A DNA stretch of 28,363 nt from Candidatus Levybacteria bacterium RIFCSPLOWO2_12_FULL_37_14. Lineage in GTDB: Bacteria > Patescibacteriota > Microgenomatia > Levybacterales > UBA12049. A program made the position numbers and the translations under genes. Position 1 is the first letter of the stretch. Every line of letters begins with the position of its first letter. The notes under the pieces were generated by a model that had not been told where the DNA came from, searched no databases, and saw only the letters and a program-made list of their open reading frames with translations. The stretch lies in contig MFPH01000016.1 of assembly GCA_001782645.1 (NCBI GenBank), positions 1-28,363 of the forward strand, given 5' to 3'. Shown one piece after another: positions 27,658 to 28,363 of the stretch.

Positions 27658-28362
27658 TTATTTTCCAAATCTCCTTTGTCTTCGGGAATATTCTTCAACA
27701 GCTTTTTCAATATCATCATCAGTTACATCTGGGAAATGTTTTTGAAGAAAAATATATTCCGCATAGGCTGCCTGCCAAATCATCAGTCCCGAAGTTCTTT
27801 GTTCGCCGGACGTTCTAATAATTAAATCGGGATTTGGATAAGGTTGATTTGCAGTATCTAAAAGCTGACTGAAGTTTTCTTCTGAAATAGTTGATGGTTC
27901 ATGGTTCATTGTAGATAGCTTGCTAATTGCTCTGATTATTTCATCGCGTCCGCCGTAATCAAGGGCAATATTTAAAATATAATTTTTGAAATTTTTTGTT
28001 TTCTCTTCGGAGTTTTTAATTTTCTCCAATAAATTTTTTGAAATCCTATCTTTTCTTCCCAAGTGAATTATTCTGATTTTTTCCTTCAACGCTTCTTTGA
28101 GATTTTTTTCAATAAAAGTTTCATACATTTTCATTAAATATGAAATTTCCTCACGGCTTCGATTCCAATTTTCAGTAGAAAACGCCCACACAGTAAGAGT
28201 ATGGACTCCCATCGAGCGAATTTTTTTTCCAATTTTTATTCCAACATCAAAACCACGCCTATGTCCTTCAAAAGATGGCAGATTGTGTTCTTTTGCCCAT
28301 CTCCTATTACCATCGGGAATAATTGCTATGTGATTTGGGATAGTCGAAGAAACCATTTGCAT
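27658..28362 (-). CDS. uppS: Undecaprenyl diphosphate synthase (cis-prenyltransferase)
   Basis: 234 residues. IPNHIAIIPDGNRRWAKEH (catalytic Asp), EGHRRGFDVG, TVWAFSTENWNRSREEIS, LNIALDYGGRDEIIRAI, the RTSGEQRTSGLMIWQAAYAE block and FPDVTDDDIEKAV. It makes the C55 lipid carrier for peptidoglycan and surface polymers from IPP units. The ATG at 28362 is at the very edge of the window, with another in-frame ATG at 28356; the true start may lie outside. The segment around TMNHEPSTISE is an insertion encoded by a low-complexity repeat (27891-27912). Confidence 0.94.
   Translation of the reverse strand: MQMVSSTIPNHIAIIPDGNRRWAKEHNLPSFEGHRRGFDVGIKIGKKIRSMGVHTLTVWAFSTENWNRSREEISYLMKMYETFIEKNLKEALKEKIRIIHLGRKDRISKNLLEKIKNSEEKTKNFKNYILNIALDYGGRDEIIRAISKLSTMNHEPSTISEENFSQLLDTANQPYPNPDLIIRTSGEQRTSGLMIWQAAYAEYIFLQKHFPDVTDDDIEKAVEEYSRRQRRFGK
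27891..27912 (-). repeat. ATGGTTC direct repeat inserted in uppS
   Basis: Two tandem ATGGTTC units (plus strand 27894-27908) encode MNHEPST on the minus strand, inside a loop of UppS where relatives lack this segment. Similar low-complexity units are found in map and rplM. Confidence 0.55.
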
Positions 28363-28363
28363 A

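Noticed and set aside
419..28362. Alternative genetic code with UGA read as glycine, as in some CPR lineages
   Set aside because: TGA ends rplQ, the DUF35 gene and the second GHMP kinase at the expected family C-termini, and no family glycine position is encoded by TGA.

Overview
The window is a compact, AT-rich (about 38% GC by eye) bacterial chromosome segment with two functional blocks. Positions 1-17496 hold an almost uninterrupted ribosomal-protein supercluster (S10, spc and alpha operons plus rplM-rpsI). Positions 17679-28362 hold an isoprenoid block: a complete mevalonate (MVA) pathway, IPP isomerase, undecaprenyl diphosphate synthase, two SAM methyltransferases and an ECF sigma-factor cassette. 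The features point to a Candidate Phyla Radiation (Patescibacteria) genome, most likely of the Microgenomates type. These are the missing rpmD (L30) between rpsE and rplO, the shortened L2, gaps of a few bases between genes, the MVA route, and short palindromic repeats encoding peptides such as PAFAKAS inside core genes. The phylum is an inference. TGA is used as a normal stop (rplQ, the DUF35 gene, the second GHMP kinase), so there is no UGA-glycine code.

Layout. 1-285 is the 3' part of rpsJ. 419-937 is an unrecognised gene with its own promoter that splits rpsJ from the rest of the S10 operon. A new promoter and a terminator-like leader (964-1100) then start rplC-rplD-rplW-rplB-rpsS-rplV-rpsC-rplP-rpmC-rpsQ-rplN-rplX-rplE-rpsN-rpsH-rplF-rplR-rpsE-rplO-secY-adk-(adk paralogue)-map. 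A second promoter/terminator structure precedes infA-rpmJ. Long imperfect inverted repeats precede rpsM-rpsK-rpsD-rpoA and rplQ-rplM-rpsI. The gap 17497-17678 contains an island with GC content unusually high for a gap here, followed by a promoter for a methyltransferase gene. On the minus strand, 20197-18509 reads ECF sigma, two small membrane proteins, then idi. On the plus strand, 20279-27654 reads HMG-CoA reductase, HMG-CoA synthase, acetoacetyl-CoA thiolase, DUF35 protein, mevalonate kinase, a UbiE-like methyltransferase, a second GHMP kinase (probable phosphomevalonate kinase) and an MDD-family decarboxylase. uppS closes the window on the minus strand.

How it works together. Acetyl-CoA would go through thiolase, HMG-CoA synthase (both of archaeal type, with the DUF35 scaffold), HMG-CoA reductase, two GHMP kinases and the decarboxylase to IPP. 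Idi makes DMAPP, and UppS makes the C55 carrier lipid for the cell envelope. The two methyltransferases have unknown substrates; their position suggests modified isoprenoids or quinone-like compounds.

The most notable signals outside ordinary genes are: (i) three promoters with an extended -10 placed so that the transcript would start at or within a few bases of the ATG (leaderless genes); (ii) a repeated hairpin-plus-TTTTCAACAT element directly before three ribosomal start codons; (iii) several families of short palindromes and low-complexity repeats that have entered both gene junctions and coding sequences; (iv) terminator-like hairpins touching the start codons of rplC and infA. No gap exceeds about 185 bases.
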